Origin: Veillonellaceae bacterium
GTDB taxonomy: Bacteria; Bacillota_C; Negativicutes; Veillonellales; Veillonellaceae
Assembly: GCA_902834965.1 (NCBI GenBank)
Contig: CADFKY010000018.1
Span: forward strand, 1 to 16,267
Length of the DNA stretch: 16,267 bases
Direction: 5' to 3'
Position 1 is the first letter of the stretch; the number at the start of each line of letters is the position of its first letter. The translations under genes and the position numbers were made by a program. A model generated the notes under the pieces. That model had not been told where the DNA came from and made no database searches. It saw only the letters and a list, made by a program, of their open reading frames with translations. This document shows positions 7,564-15,190 of the stretch, piece after piece.

Positions 7564-8493
7564 ATGCCATTAGTTACTACTACAGAAATGTTCAAAAAAG
7601 CCTATGAAGGCGGCTATGCTGTTGGCGCTTTCAATGTAAACAACATGGAAATCGTACAAGGTATCGTAGATGCAGCCAAAGAGGAACAATCCCCTCTTAT
7701 CTTGCAAGTATCTGCAGGCGCTCGTAAATATGCTAAACATATTTACCTTGTGAAACTCGTAGAAGCAGCTCTTGAAGACAGCAATTTACCTATCGCTCTT
7801 CACCTTGATCACGGCGATTCCTTTGAAATCTGTAAAGACTGTGTAGATGGTGGTTTCACATCTGTTATGATCGACGCATCTCATCATGACTTTGATGAAA
7901 ACGTAAAAATTACTAAACAAGTTGTTGAATATGCTCACGCTCATGGCGTTGTAGTCGAAGCAGAATTGGGCCGTTTGGCTGGCGTAGAAGATGATGTAAA
8001 TGTATCTGATGCAGATGCTCGTTTCACTGACCCAGAACAAGCAGCTGAATTCGTACATCTTACAGGCGTAGACTCCTTAGCCATTGCTATTGGTACTAGC
8101 CACGGCGCTTACAAATTCAAAGGCGACCCTTACCTCGACTTCGATCGTTTGAAAAAAGTTGGCGAATTGTTGCCTGACTTCCCTATCGTATTGCATGGCG
8201 CATCCTCCGTATTGCCTGAATTCGTAGCAAAATGTAACGAATTTGGTGGCAACATTCCTGGTGCACAAGGCGTACCTGAAGAAATGCTTCGCAAAGCAGC
8301 TCAAATGGCAGTTTGCAAAATCAACATCGATACAGACCTTCGTCTTGCTATGACTGCATCCGTACGTGAATACTTGGCTCAAAACCCATCTGAATTTGAC
8401 CCTCGTAAATACTTAGGACCAGCTCGTGATGCTATTAAAGGCATGGTAGCTCACAAAATTAAAAATGTATTGGGTTCTTCCAACAAACTATAA
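7564..8493 (+). CDS. fba: Class II fructose-1,6-bisphosphate aldolase
   Basis: The enzyme reversibly cleaves fructose-1,6-bisphosphate to dihydroxyacetone phosphate and glyceraldehyde-3-phosphate in the cytoplasm, using a divalent metal. The 309-residue product is of normal length for the shorter class II type (FbaA/GatY-like). Key residues are visible: HLDHGDS at 80-86, with the catalytic Asp82 and metal ligand His83; VEAELGRLAG with the conserved Glu; GTSHGAYK at 177-184, with metal ligand His180; LHGASS at 210-215, with His211; and NIDTDLR at 254-260, a phosphate-binding loop. The start at 7564 has AAGGAGG (7552-7558) five bases upstream; an upstream in-frame ATG at 7534 lacks one. It is followed after 3 bases by a flippase gene. 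Codon use is biased and the start site strong, in keeping with high expression. Tagatose-bisphosphate aldolase is a less likely alternative. Confidence 0.95.
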   Translation: MPLVTTTEMFKKAYEGGYAVGAFNVNNMEIVQGIVDAAKEEQSPLILQVSAGARKYAKHIYLVKLVEAALEDSNLPIALHLDHGDSFEICKDCVDGGFTSVMIDASHHDFDENVKITKQVVEYAHAHGVVVEAELGRLAGVEDDVNVSDADARFTDPEQAAEFVHLTGVDSLAIAIGTSHGAYKFKGDPYLDFDRLKKVGELLPDFPIVLHGASSVLPEFVAKCNEFGGNIPGAQGVPEEMLRKAAQMAVCKINIDTDLRLAMTASVREYLAQNPSEFDPRKYLGPARDAIKGMVAHKIKNVLGSSNKL

Positions 8494-8496
8494 TCA

Positions 8497-10053
8497 ATGG
8501 CTAGTGGATTTTTAAAAGGAACCTTAATTTTAACCATTGCCGGTTTCGTAGTGAAAGCCATCGGTAGTATTAACTGGATTCTTCTATCCCGCATCTTGGG
8601 TGGTGAAGGCATCGGTATCTACCAGATGGCCTTTCCTATCTATTTGTTACTATTACAAATTTCGAGCGCAGGTGTGCCGATTGCCATCTCTATTTTGACG
8701 GCAGAACGATTAGCCTTACACGACTTTGGTGGTGCTAAGAGAGTATTCAATATATCTTTTACAATGTTAACCATTACAGGCTTTATCGCCAGTCTTGCCA
8801 TGTACTTTGGTGCAGATTGGCTAATCTCTAGTGGACTCATTGCTGAAAGCCGTGCCTACTACTCTATCATCGCGCTCGCTCCGGCAGTATTCTTTGTAAC
8901 GTGGATTTCCTGCTTCCGCGGGTATATCCAAGGCTATGAAATGATGACGCCAACGGCGGTCAGCCAAATCGTAGAACAACTGTTACGTGTTATCGTCATG
9001 CTCGGTGCTGCAGCTATCTTGTTGCCTTATGGTCTACCGGCTGCTGCAGGTGGTGCTAGCTTAGGTGCTGGTGTCGGTGCCTTTGGTGCCTTTCTAGTGC
9101 TCTTGTACTATTACTATAAATTGCCTAAGGCAAGTAGTACTGGTGAAAGCTACGATGGTCCCCGTGAATCAGCTAAAGAAATTTTGTCACGACTCTTAAC
9201 ATTGTCCATTCCAATTTCCTTAGCAAGTATCATGTTGCCATTAACAGCTAACCTCGATTTGCTCATCGTACCACGTCGACTCTTAGATGCTGGTTTCCCG
9301 ATGAATGAAGTAACAGAACTGTTCGGTTATCTTACAGGTATGGCAGTTCCGCTCATCAACTTGGCTACCATCATTACAGCAGCCCTTGCAACAAGCATTG
9401 TACCAGCTATCTCTCATGCCTTTGCAAAACGCGATCATCAAGGTATTTATGAACGTACCTCGGGCTCCATGAGATTAACATTTATGGCTACTGTACCATT
9501 TACGGTACTATTATATGTACTTGCTGCCCCAACAGTTACCTTGATTTATAATGCACCTAAGGCAGAATTAGCTACGCAAATCACTGCGTTCTCTATCTTC
9601 TTCCTCGGTGTACACCAAGTAACAACAGGTATCTTACAAGGTCTTAACAAACCGCGTATTCCTGTAATTAATATGGGTATTGCGTTAGTAATCAAAGTCA
9701 TCCTGAACTGGACACTAACGGCCATCCCATGGCTTGGTATCGGCGGTGCCGCTTGGGCAACCGTTGCTGATATTGGCTTTGCAGCGTTACTCAACTTGAT
9801 TTACATCAAAAAATACACAGGCTACTTCCTCGATATTTCCCTTCTATGGAAAAATGTGGTCAGTGCCGGTGTCATGGGTATACTCATCTTTATGAGTTAC
9901 CACTACTTAACAGATATCTTACCAATGTGGGTTAACTTCATACTCACAGGTATCGAAGGCTTATTGCTCTACGTTATTATCATGGTTCTTTTAAAAGGAC
10001 TTAATAAAAATGATGGCGCAAGCATGCCACTCATAGGTAGATTCTTTAGATAA
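8497..10053 (+). CDS. SpoVB/MurJ-like polysaccharide or lipid-linked precursor flippase
   Basis: This is a 518-residue polytopic inner-membrane protein of the MOP superfamily, with about 14 predicted transmembrane segments. The start MASGFLKGTLILTIAGFVVK and the following LSRILGGEGIGIYQMAFPIY match the SpoVB branch of the polysaccharide-export family. Such proteins are thought to move lipid-linked envelope precursors, for example peptidoglycan or polysaccharide intermediates, across the membrane. The exact substrate is unknown. In non-sporulating organisms the name does not mean sporulation. The ATG begins 3 bases after the fba stop, with no Shine-Dalgarno sequence, so it probably relies on coupling to fba translation. 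The start is supported by the family-like N terminus. A strong terminator follows at 10060. Confidence 0.9.
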   Translation: MASGFLKGTLILTIAGFVVKAIGSINWILLSRILGGEGIGIYQMAFPIYLLLLQISSAGVPIAISILTAERLALHDFGGAKRVFNISFTMLTITGFIASLAMYFGADWLISSGLIAESRAYYSIIALAPAVFFVTWISCFRGYIQGYEMMTPTAVSQIVEQLLRVIVMLGAAAILLPYGLPAAAGGASLGAGVGAFGAFLVLLYYYYKLPKASSTGESYDGPRESAKEILSRLLTLSIPISLASIMLPLTANLDLLIVPRRLLDAGFPMNEVTELFGYLTGMAVPLINLATIITAALATSIVPAISHAFAKRDHQGIYERTSGSMRLTFMATVPFTVLLYVLAAPTVTLIYNAPKAELATQITAFSIFFLGVHQVTTGILQGLNKPRIPVINMGIALVIKVILNWTLTAIPWLGIGGAAWATVADIGFAALLNLIYIKKYTGYFLDISLLWKNVVSAGVMGILIFMSYHYLTDILPMWVNFILTGIEGLLLYVIIMVLLKGLNKNDGASMPLIGRFFR

Positions 10054-10059
10054 TAACTT

Positions 10060-10096
10060 AAAGAGGTTTAACACATATGTGTTAAACCTCTTTTTT
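10060..10096 (+). terminator. Terminator after the fba-flippase unit
   Basis: Bases 10060-10093 form a perfect 34-base palindrome (17-base arms, AAAGAGGTTTAACACAT and its complement), followed by further T residues up to 10096. It sits six bases after the flippase stop. Because the stem is symmetric it may also stop the converging minus-strand gene ending at 10130, though the T run on that side is short. Confidence 0.85.
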
Positions 10097-10129
10097 ATGC
10101 CACTCACTTTACGCTATCTTTTTATAGTA

Positions 10130-11515
10130 TTACTTCTTATCATTATGTGCTTTTTTATCTTTCACAATATCCCTAATAGTAGGATTTGTTTGTATCACAT
10201 CTAACATTACAGGTGAAATGCCGATTCCCACAAAAGCTTTATCATTCCAAGCTTTACTATGTTTAGCAGCTACATATTGAATAACATCTCGCAATTTATA
10301 GTTACTTACGTGAACATCATCAGGTTTGTGTAAATAATACGTATAAACATACTGATTATCATACAAAACCATACCAAATAGTGTTGCATTTTCCTTGTTA
10401 GCTTCAAAGTATAAAGCTGGAATACCATTGTTCCAAACTGTAGCATATTGTAATCGCTTATGACCTTTTAAACCATATTTTTTAACAACAGTTCTTAAGT
10501 AACTATATAAAATATTTTGTTTTTCAACACTAGCACCTTCTATAAATGGTTGCTTACCAAATACAGCTTTAATACGTCCAGACATATAAACATCATATTC
10601 AGCTGGGCCTATAACCTCATGTTTCTTGAATTTACTATTTTTTAATACCCTAAATGTATAAGGTCCCAAATGAACAGGATCAGTATATGCTAACACATCA
10701 CTAGCCGGCTTAATAGAAGGTAAAACAAAATTAGCCAAAGGTCCCATTGTATCTGAGATAGAACGTTGAGTATCATCTTTAATATAATTTTTTATAATAT
10801 CTTTATTAAGAGATTGACCAATATGATAAGAAAGATTAGGTGTTTTAGGTAATGTAAAATTGATTGTCCCCACAACCAAATGATCATCAAAGCCTATTAC
10901 ATCCCACGTTGCTTTTTCAAGTCCAGGATAAGTAAATACATCACCATCTACAAATCGAACTGAGTCTTTTCGCTTTTCTAATCTCTCATTCAAAGTATTC
11001 TGTAAAAGAGATTTATTTAAATCAGTATACTCTATATTTGTATCTTCCCATTTAGAACCTTTAGGCTGTTGTCTTGTTTCATATCTAAAATCAGATACGG
11101 CATTAATAGTTCCTCCCACACTCTTAATGGAAGACTTAGACATATGTTTAGGATCAATAGACCAACCTACTATACTTTCTTTTGAGCCTGTAAATTTAAT
11201 ATCAGCCCCATTTTCTGTAATAATATATACACTCCTAGAATGATGTATTGCTCTAGTCAATTCTTGTACTACATAAATATCATCACCTAATTTTTCATTA
11301 TCATAATTTGGCTCATGTTGTGCCCATTTTTTAACCTCAGACTCTTGGAAGTCATCAACCTTCTTAGCAACTTCTCCTTGAATACGATATTCTTGATACG
11401 CTTCTTTCCCAATATCTGGGCGAGCCCCAGGAATATTAACATCAATGGCCTGAGATACGCCTATAGTCCCTATAAACCCAATACAACTCAACAATAACAA
11501 ACGTCTTAGCATCAT
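10130..11515 (-). CDS. Exported protein of unknown family
   Basis: I do not recognise this 461-residue protein. The start at 11515 follows an AAGGAG ribosome site; a longer frame adds eight residues upstream of it. A Sec signal peptide is clear (MMLRRLLLLSCIGFIGTIGV, cut near SQA at about 23). The mature part is lysine-rich and mostly polar, with no other membrane segment. From about residue 35 to 90 it is rich in charged helical sequence (EYRIQGEVAKKVDDF, KKWAQHEPNYDNEKLGDD). Later come beta-rich tracts with aromatic residues (SVYIITENGADIKF, NQYVYTYYLHKP, IPALYFEANKEN). No known catalytic motif or anchor was seen. It is notably AT-rich compared with fba and the cbi genes, and stands alone with its own promoter. 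It probably acts in the periplasm or on the surface. Confidence 0.8.
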   Translation of the reverse strand: MMLRRLLLLSCIGFIGTIGVSQAIDVNIPGARPDIGKEAYQEYRIQGEVAKKVDDFQESEVKKWAQHEPNYDNEKLGDDIYVVQELTRAIHHSRSVYIITENGADIKFTGSKESIVGWSIDPKHMSKSSIKSVGGTINAVSDFRYETRQQPKGSKWEDTNIEYTDLNKSLLQNTLNERLEKRKDSVRFVDGDVFTYPGLEKATWDVIGFDDHLVVGTINFTLPKTPNLSYHIGQSLNKDIIKNYIKDDTQRSISDTMGPLANFVLPSIKPASDVLAYTDPVHLGPYTFRVLKNSKFKKHEVIGPAEYDVYMSGRIKAVFGKQPFIEGASVEKQNILYSYLRTVVKKYGLKGHKRLQYATVWNNGIPALYFEANKENATLFGMVLYDNQYVYTYYLHKPDDVHVSNYKLRDVIQYVAAKHSKAWNDKAFVGIGISPVMLDVIQTNPTIRDIVKDKKAHNDKK

Positions 11516-11548
11516 ATCTCTCTCCTTAAACACATACATTTGTTTATA

Positions 11549-11577
11549 ATTTTAACACTTAGTTTATATTTTATCAA
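11549..11577 (-). promoter_or_regulatory. Promoter for the exported protein gene at 10130-11515
   Basis: TTGATA (11577-11572) and TAAAAT (11554-11549) on the minus strand are separated by exactly 17 bases. The predicted RNA start is about 25 bases upstream of the start codon. Confidence 0.55.
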
Positions 11578-11603
11578 TTTCACTTGTGTAGAAAAAATAT
11601 AGG

Positions 11604-11637
11604 AAAAAAAGGTCTGACTATATTAGTCAGACCTTTT
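11604..11637 (-). terminator. Strong intrinsic terminator of the AEC permease gene
   Basis: A perfect 14-base stem (11637-11624 with 11620-11607) has a 3-base loop and is followed on the minus strand by a run of seven T. It begins three bases after the AEC gene's stop codon. It also insulates the next minus-strand gene from read-through. Confidence 0.88.
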
Positions 11638-11640
11638 AGT

Positions 11641-12678
11641 TTATGCTGTTATGCCTATCATAGTTAGGATTTCCATAATAATTGGTATAGCTACCACAAA
11701 TAGTATTGTACTAATCATGACAAGTCCTGTAGCAAATGACAAGTCAGATTTCGATTCATTGGCTACGATTGGTAATACTGCAATAACGGGACCCGCCGAT
11801 TGTACAACAAAGGTAATGATTGCTATTGGTTCTAGGACGATACCTGCGCCATATTGCAAGCCCAGAATGACACAGAACATGATAATCGGTGATATTACAA
11901 AACGACCGATAATACCACCAATGGAATCTTTATTGAGACTCATACTTTTTAACCCCGCATCATGAAGTACAATACCAATATAAATCAAGGATAATGGGGT
12001 TACCATATCTCCTAAGTAATTCAATGTAGTATGTAAAATTGGTGCTAAAGGAATTTTAAAGAATAAGAATATCAATGCTACAAAGAACCCTAACAATGGT
12101 GGAGGTAATAACTTCTTCAAATCAAATTTAAACTTCTTACGCTTTGTTTCTGTATCTACTGTGCTATTACTTATACCATCAGTTTTACTATTATCAAAAC
12201 CTAATTCAGCATTAGGCAGTGGATCTAACTCTATAAGGAATACCCCTACCATCCATACTGAAATAGTGTTACCGATATAATATAACAAGAAATATGGTAG
12301 CGCATCTTGACCAAAGAGGGCGATTTGCACTGGCAATCCTATAAATAAGCAGTTATCATTAACTACCATATTTATGAAAATACCACGCCTACCTCGAGGT
12401 ACTTTTAGTGCTTTCATCATGATAAAAGCAACGATATATGCAATTACATAGGTTAATGTAACGGCTAGCATCCCATATCGAAGGTCCCATAAATCCGATG
12501 TATGTAGATGATGCAATACCGATACAAATACACCGGCTGGTAACGCAACAGACATGATAAATCTAGATAGATTACCACTAAATATGGGATGAAACATCCC
12601 TCGCCCTTTTAATATATATCCTAGCGAGATCAGCAATACAATAGGTATGATGCTCTGTAAGGATGTAAGAAAAACCAT
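11641..12678 (-). CDS. AEC-family (auxin efflux carrier-like) permease
   Basis: This is a 345-residue inner-membrane transporter of the AEC family. Bacterial members move malate, malonate or other small organic acids; the substrate here is not inferable. About ten hydrophobic segments occur in two halves separated by a polar loop (150-189, rich in Asp, Ser, Lys). The first half has ISLGYILKGRGMF, LPAGVFVSVL and the conserved MVVNDNCLFIGLPVQIALFG with Asn and Pro in membrane helices. The second half has LNYLGDMVTPLSLIYIGIVL, typical of the family, and AGPVIAVLPIVAN. The ATG at 12678 follows a GGGAGG ribosome site. It diverges from the peptidase C26 gene and is terminated at 11604-11637. Confidence 0.9.
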   Translation of the reverse strand: MVFLTSLQSIIPIVLLISLGYILKGRGMFHPIFSGNLSRFIMSVALPAGVFVSVLHHLHTSDLWDLRYGMLAVTLTYVIAYIVAFIMMKALKVPRGRRGIFINMVVNDNCLFIGLPVQIALFGQDALPYFLLYYIGNTISVWMVGVFLIELDPLPNAELGFDNSKTDGISNSTVDTETKRKKFKFDLKKLLPPPLLGFFVALIFLFFKIPLAPILHTTLNYLGDMVTPLSLIYIGIVLHDAGLKSMSLNKDSIGGIIGRFVISPIIMFCVILGLQYGAGIVLEPIAIITFVVQSAGPVIAVLPIVANESKSDLSFATGLVMISTILFVVAIPIIMEILTMIGITA

Positions 12679-12710
12679 AGTAAACCTCCCGTACAGTTTA
12701 TTCGTAATCT

Positions 12711-12719
12711 ATCATACCA
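12711..12719 (-). promoter_or_regulatory. Extended -10 promoter for the AEC permease
   Basis: TGgTATGAT reads on the minus strand at 12719-12711, about 33 bases before the start codon. The -35 position is weak (TATATG at 12739-12734). A tandem 24-base repeat abuts that position. Confidence 0.4.
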
Positions 12720-12739
12720 TGTTTTTAACAAAACATATA

Positions 12740-12787
12740 CGAATATAATTATCCCTATAAAACCGAATATAATTATCCCTATAAAAC
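12740..12787. repeat. Exact tandem duplication of a 24-bp unit
   Basis: Bases 12740-12763 are repeated without change at 12764-12787. Each unit starts CGAATATAATTATCCC and contains the 8-base palindrome ATAATTAT. The duplication lies immediately upstream of the predicted AEC permease -35 region and about 100 bases before the divergent promoter. Either a regulator-binding pair or a slippage product would fit. Confidence 0.85.
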
Positions 12788-12885
12788 TAATATGAATTTT
12801 AGAAAATGTAACAATGTTAACATATTTTAGAATGTATAAGTTTTATAATTAATTGCAATAGTAGTATTATTTATTCACAATTATT

Positions 12886-12894
12886 TGATATACT
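12886..12894 (+). promoter_or_regulatory. Extended -10 promoter for the peptidase C26 operon
   Basis: TGaTATACT at 12886-12894 predicts an RNA start near 12901 and a leader of about 40 bases. The -35 is weak. A second TATACT at 12900-12905 is an alternative. Confidence 0.4.
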
Positions 12895-12940
12895 TAAACT
12901 ATACTAATTGTACAAATTTTTACACATACGAGGTGATATT

Positions 12941-13681
12941 ATGACAAAACCATTCATCGGTGTATCTGGCAATATCTTACGAGATAACGGCGGTGCCTAC
13001 GTAGATTTATTACGTTCTTATGTAAACCATGATTATCCACGCTCTATCGAAGAGGCTGGTGGCATTCCAGTTATCATTCCATTTACAAAAAATCTCGACG
13101 TAGCCCGTGAAACGGTTGCAAAACTTGACGCCTTATTATTATCTGGTGGCCATGACGTATCTCCACTGAATTACGGTGAGGAACCATTGCAAGGTCTAGG
13201 CGATGTATTCCCTGAACGAGATCAATTCGATTTTGCATTATTGAAAGCAGCGGAAGAAAAACAAATTCCTATCTTTTGTATTTGCCGAGGCATTCAAATT
13301 TTAAATGTATATCGTGGTGGTTCTCTATACCAAGATTTAAAGTATGACGAAAACTGTACGATAAAACATTCACAAAATCAAACCCCTGCATTAGGTACAC
13401 ATACAGTAGATATCGAGTTTGAATCTAAGCTTGCTAGTGCTATTGGTCGCTCCACATGGATTACAAATTCTCACCATCATCAAACAGTAAAACATGTTGG
13501 TAAAGGTTTACAAGTAGTAGCAAGAGCTAAGGATGGTACTGTAGAAGGTTTAGAAGACTCCTCCTATCCTTGGTTAGTAGCTTGTCAATTCCATCCAGAA
13601 ATGATGTCTGAAACAGATGAGAATGCAAAACGCTTATTTGCTGCCTTTGTAACAGCAGCTCGAGAAAATATAACTAAATAG
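12941..13681 (+). CDS. Peptidase C26 family, gamma-glutamyl-gamma-aminobutyrate hydrolase-like
   Basis: This 246-residue cytoplasmic class I glutamine-amidotransferase-fold hydrolase resembles PuuD, which cuts gamma-glutamyl amide bonds. The catalytic nucleophile is Cys115 in FCICRGIQ (112-119), and His218 and Glu220 in CQFHPEMM complete the triad. The oxyanion-region SGGHDVSP (68-75) and the NSHHHQTVK stretch (176-184) are conserved in this family. The start at 12941 has GAGGTGAT three bases upstream. The APC permease gene follows after 15 bases, so the two are probably co-transcribed and the substrate may be brought in by that permease. Without the other putrescine-pathway genes, the substrate could be any gamma-glutamyl amide or amino acid. 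Confidence 0.92.
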   Translation: MTKPFIGVSGNILRDNGGAYVDLLRSYVNHDYPRSIEEAGGIPVIIPFTKNLDVARETVAKLDALLLSGGHDVSPLNYGEEPLQGLGDVFPERDQFDFALLKAAEEKQIPIFCICRGIQILNVYRGGSLYQDLKYDENCTIKHSQNQTPALGTHTVDIEFESKLASAIGRSTWITNSHHHQTVKHVGKGLQVVARAKDGTVEGLEDSSYPWLVACQFHPEMMSETDENAKRLFAAFVTAARENITK

Positions 13682-13696
13682 TAGGAAGGTTTTAGT

Positions 13697-15004
13697 ATGA
13701 AAGAAACAGGAAAATTTGGCTTTTGGAGTATTGTACTCCTAGGCATCAATGGTATTGTAGGGACAGGTATTTTCCTACTACCAAACAAAGCATATTCTAT
13801 CATTGGTTCCGCTAGTTTAGGCGTCCTATTATTTGATGCCGTTATTGCAGGCTGTATCGCCCTTTGCTTTGCTGAAGCGGCAAGCTTATTTACACGTAAT
13901 GGCGGACCTTACCTATATGCAAAACATGCATTAGGTGACTTTTGGGCCTTTGAAGTAGGCGTTCTAAAATGGATTGTAACCGTTATTGCTTGGGCGGCCA
14001 TGGCCGTTGGCTTTGCTACAGCATTAGGTGCCGCAGTACCGGCGTTAAGTGGTGATTTTGCAAAAGATGTTATTTCATTTATCTTGATTGTAGGTCTTAC
14101 CATTGTAAATATCTTTGGTGTTAACGTATCAAAATTCGTTAACAACTTAATCACTATTTCTAAGTTAGTTCCTCTTGCCCTATTCATTGCAATTGGCATT
14201 TTCTTTATAAATGGAGCTAACTTTACGCCAGTCTTCCCACAAGATACTTATGTGGATGGATCATTTGCTCAAGCAGCAGTTCTTCTATTCTTTGCCTATA
14301 CAGGATTTGAAGTTATTGCCATTGCTGCAGAGGATATGAAAAACCCTAAGAAGAATTTACCACGTGCTATTATCATGTGTATGCTTCTCGTGTCCGTTCT
14401 ATATATGGCAATCCTCGCCGTATCTATCGGTGTACTCGGCTCTGACTTGGCTAATACAAAAGCACCAGTTCAAGATGCTTTTAACGTAATTGTAGGTCCT
14501 ATCGGTATGTACGTTGTATTAGTAGGAACACTGATTTCTATGGGTGGTATCAACTTTGCGGAGGCTTACTATGCACCTCGAGTGGCTACCTCTATGGCTG
14601 AAGACGGTATGTTACCAAGTGCTCTAGCTAAACGTAATCGTTACAATGCACCATATGTTGCAGCTATTGTTACTGCTATTGCCAGTGTATTACTTGCATG
14701 GTCTGGATCCTTTACTACACTAGCAGCCATCAGTGCAGTATCTCGTTTTACACAATACCTACCAACATGTTTGGCTGTTATTATCTTCCGTCGTAAATGG
14801 GCAGACAAAGCTCGGTCTTACACAATTCCTGGTGGCTATTTAATCCCAGTTATTGCTATCGGCACATCCCTATGGATGCTCGCTCAAGCTCAAACCAACC
14901 AATTACTATGGGGTCTAGGCGGTTGTATCGTGATCTTGCCATTCTACTACTCCTATTGGAAAAAGAAAAAAGCTGGTCTCATTAAAGACCATGATGAAAT
15001 GTAA
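13697..15004 (+). CDS. APC superfamily amino acid or polyamine permease
   Basis: This 435-residue inner-membrane transporter has about 12 hydrophobic segments. The N terminus carries GINGIVGTGIFLLPN (16-30), the helix-1 unwound substrate-binding motif of APC transporters. A conserved AEAASLFTRNGGPYLYAKHA follows, and GFEVIAIAAEDMKNPKKNLP matches the helix 6 region. Substrates of relatives include glutamate, GABA, putrescine and other amino acids; I cannot tell which here. AGGAAGG lies seven bases before the ATG. The gene follows the C26 hydrolase after 15 bases. Downstream is the repeat cluster, which also provides the only terminator-like hairpin. Confidence 0.92.
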   Translation: MKETGKFGFWSIVLLGINGIVGTGIFLLPNKAYSIIGSASLGVLLFDAVIAGCIALCFAEAASLFTRNGGPYLYAKHALGDFWAFEVGVLKWIVTVIAWAAMAVGFATALGAAVPALSGDFAKDVISFILIVGLTIVNIFGVNVSKFVNNLITISKLVPLALFIAIGIFFINGANFTPVFPQDTYVDGSFAQAAVLLFFAYTGFEVIAIAAEDMKNPKKNLPRAIIMCMLLVSVLYMAILAVSIGVLGSDLANTKAPVQDAFNVIVGPIGMYVVLVGTLISMGGINFAEAYYAPRVATSMAEDGMLPSALAKRNRYNAPYVAAIVTAIASVLLAWSGSFTTLAAISAVSRFTQYLPTCLAVIIFRRKWADKARSYTIPGGYLIPVIAIGTSLWMLAQAQTNQLLWGLGGCIVILPFYYSYWKKKKAGLIKDHDEM

Positions 15005-15069
15005 ATACTACCAGTTAAAAATAATTTCAGGCATCTCATATATACCCTTTTTGAGATACTACCAGTTAA
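15003..15069. repeat. Two inverted copies of the ACTACCAGTT element
   Basis: CTACCAGTTAAAAATAATT occurs at 15008-15026 and again at 15059-15077, 51 bases apart. These are the reverse complement of the core of the 52-base units on the right. The second copy extends into GAGATA to its left (15053-15058), matching the tandem units' TATCTC. The first copy starts three bases after the permease stop codon. Confidence 0.85.
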
Positions 15070-15093
15070 AAATAATTATTTCTAATTAAATTT

Positions 15094-15183
15094 AAAACTA
15101 CCAGTTGTCATGTTGTTTTGTAAACCGATTTTCAATAACAGGAGATCGATCTACTACAACGTGAAATTAACTGGTAGTTTTTT
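15094..15183 (+). terminator. Structured inverted-repeat element, likely terminator
   Basis: A perfect 13-base stem (15094-15106, AAAACTACCAGTT, with 15169-15181) encloses a 62-base loop. A second stem inside pairs CATGTTGT (15109-15116) with ACAACGTG (15156-15163), including one G-U pair. T residues continue to 15183. It is the only terminator-like structure between the permease and the converging gene, so it may end the C26-permease transcript. The long structured loop is unusual for a simple terminator. Confidence 0.55.
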
Positions 15184-15190
15184 GCATTTC

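Noticed and set aside
8497..10053. Sporulation gene spoVB
   Set aside because: The sequence belongs to the SpoVB branch of flippases, but no other sporulation gene is nearby and the branch is found in non-sporulating bacteria, so only the general role is stated.
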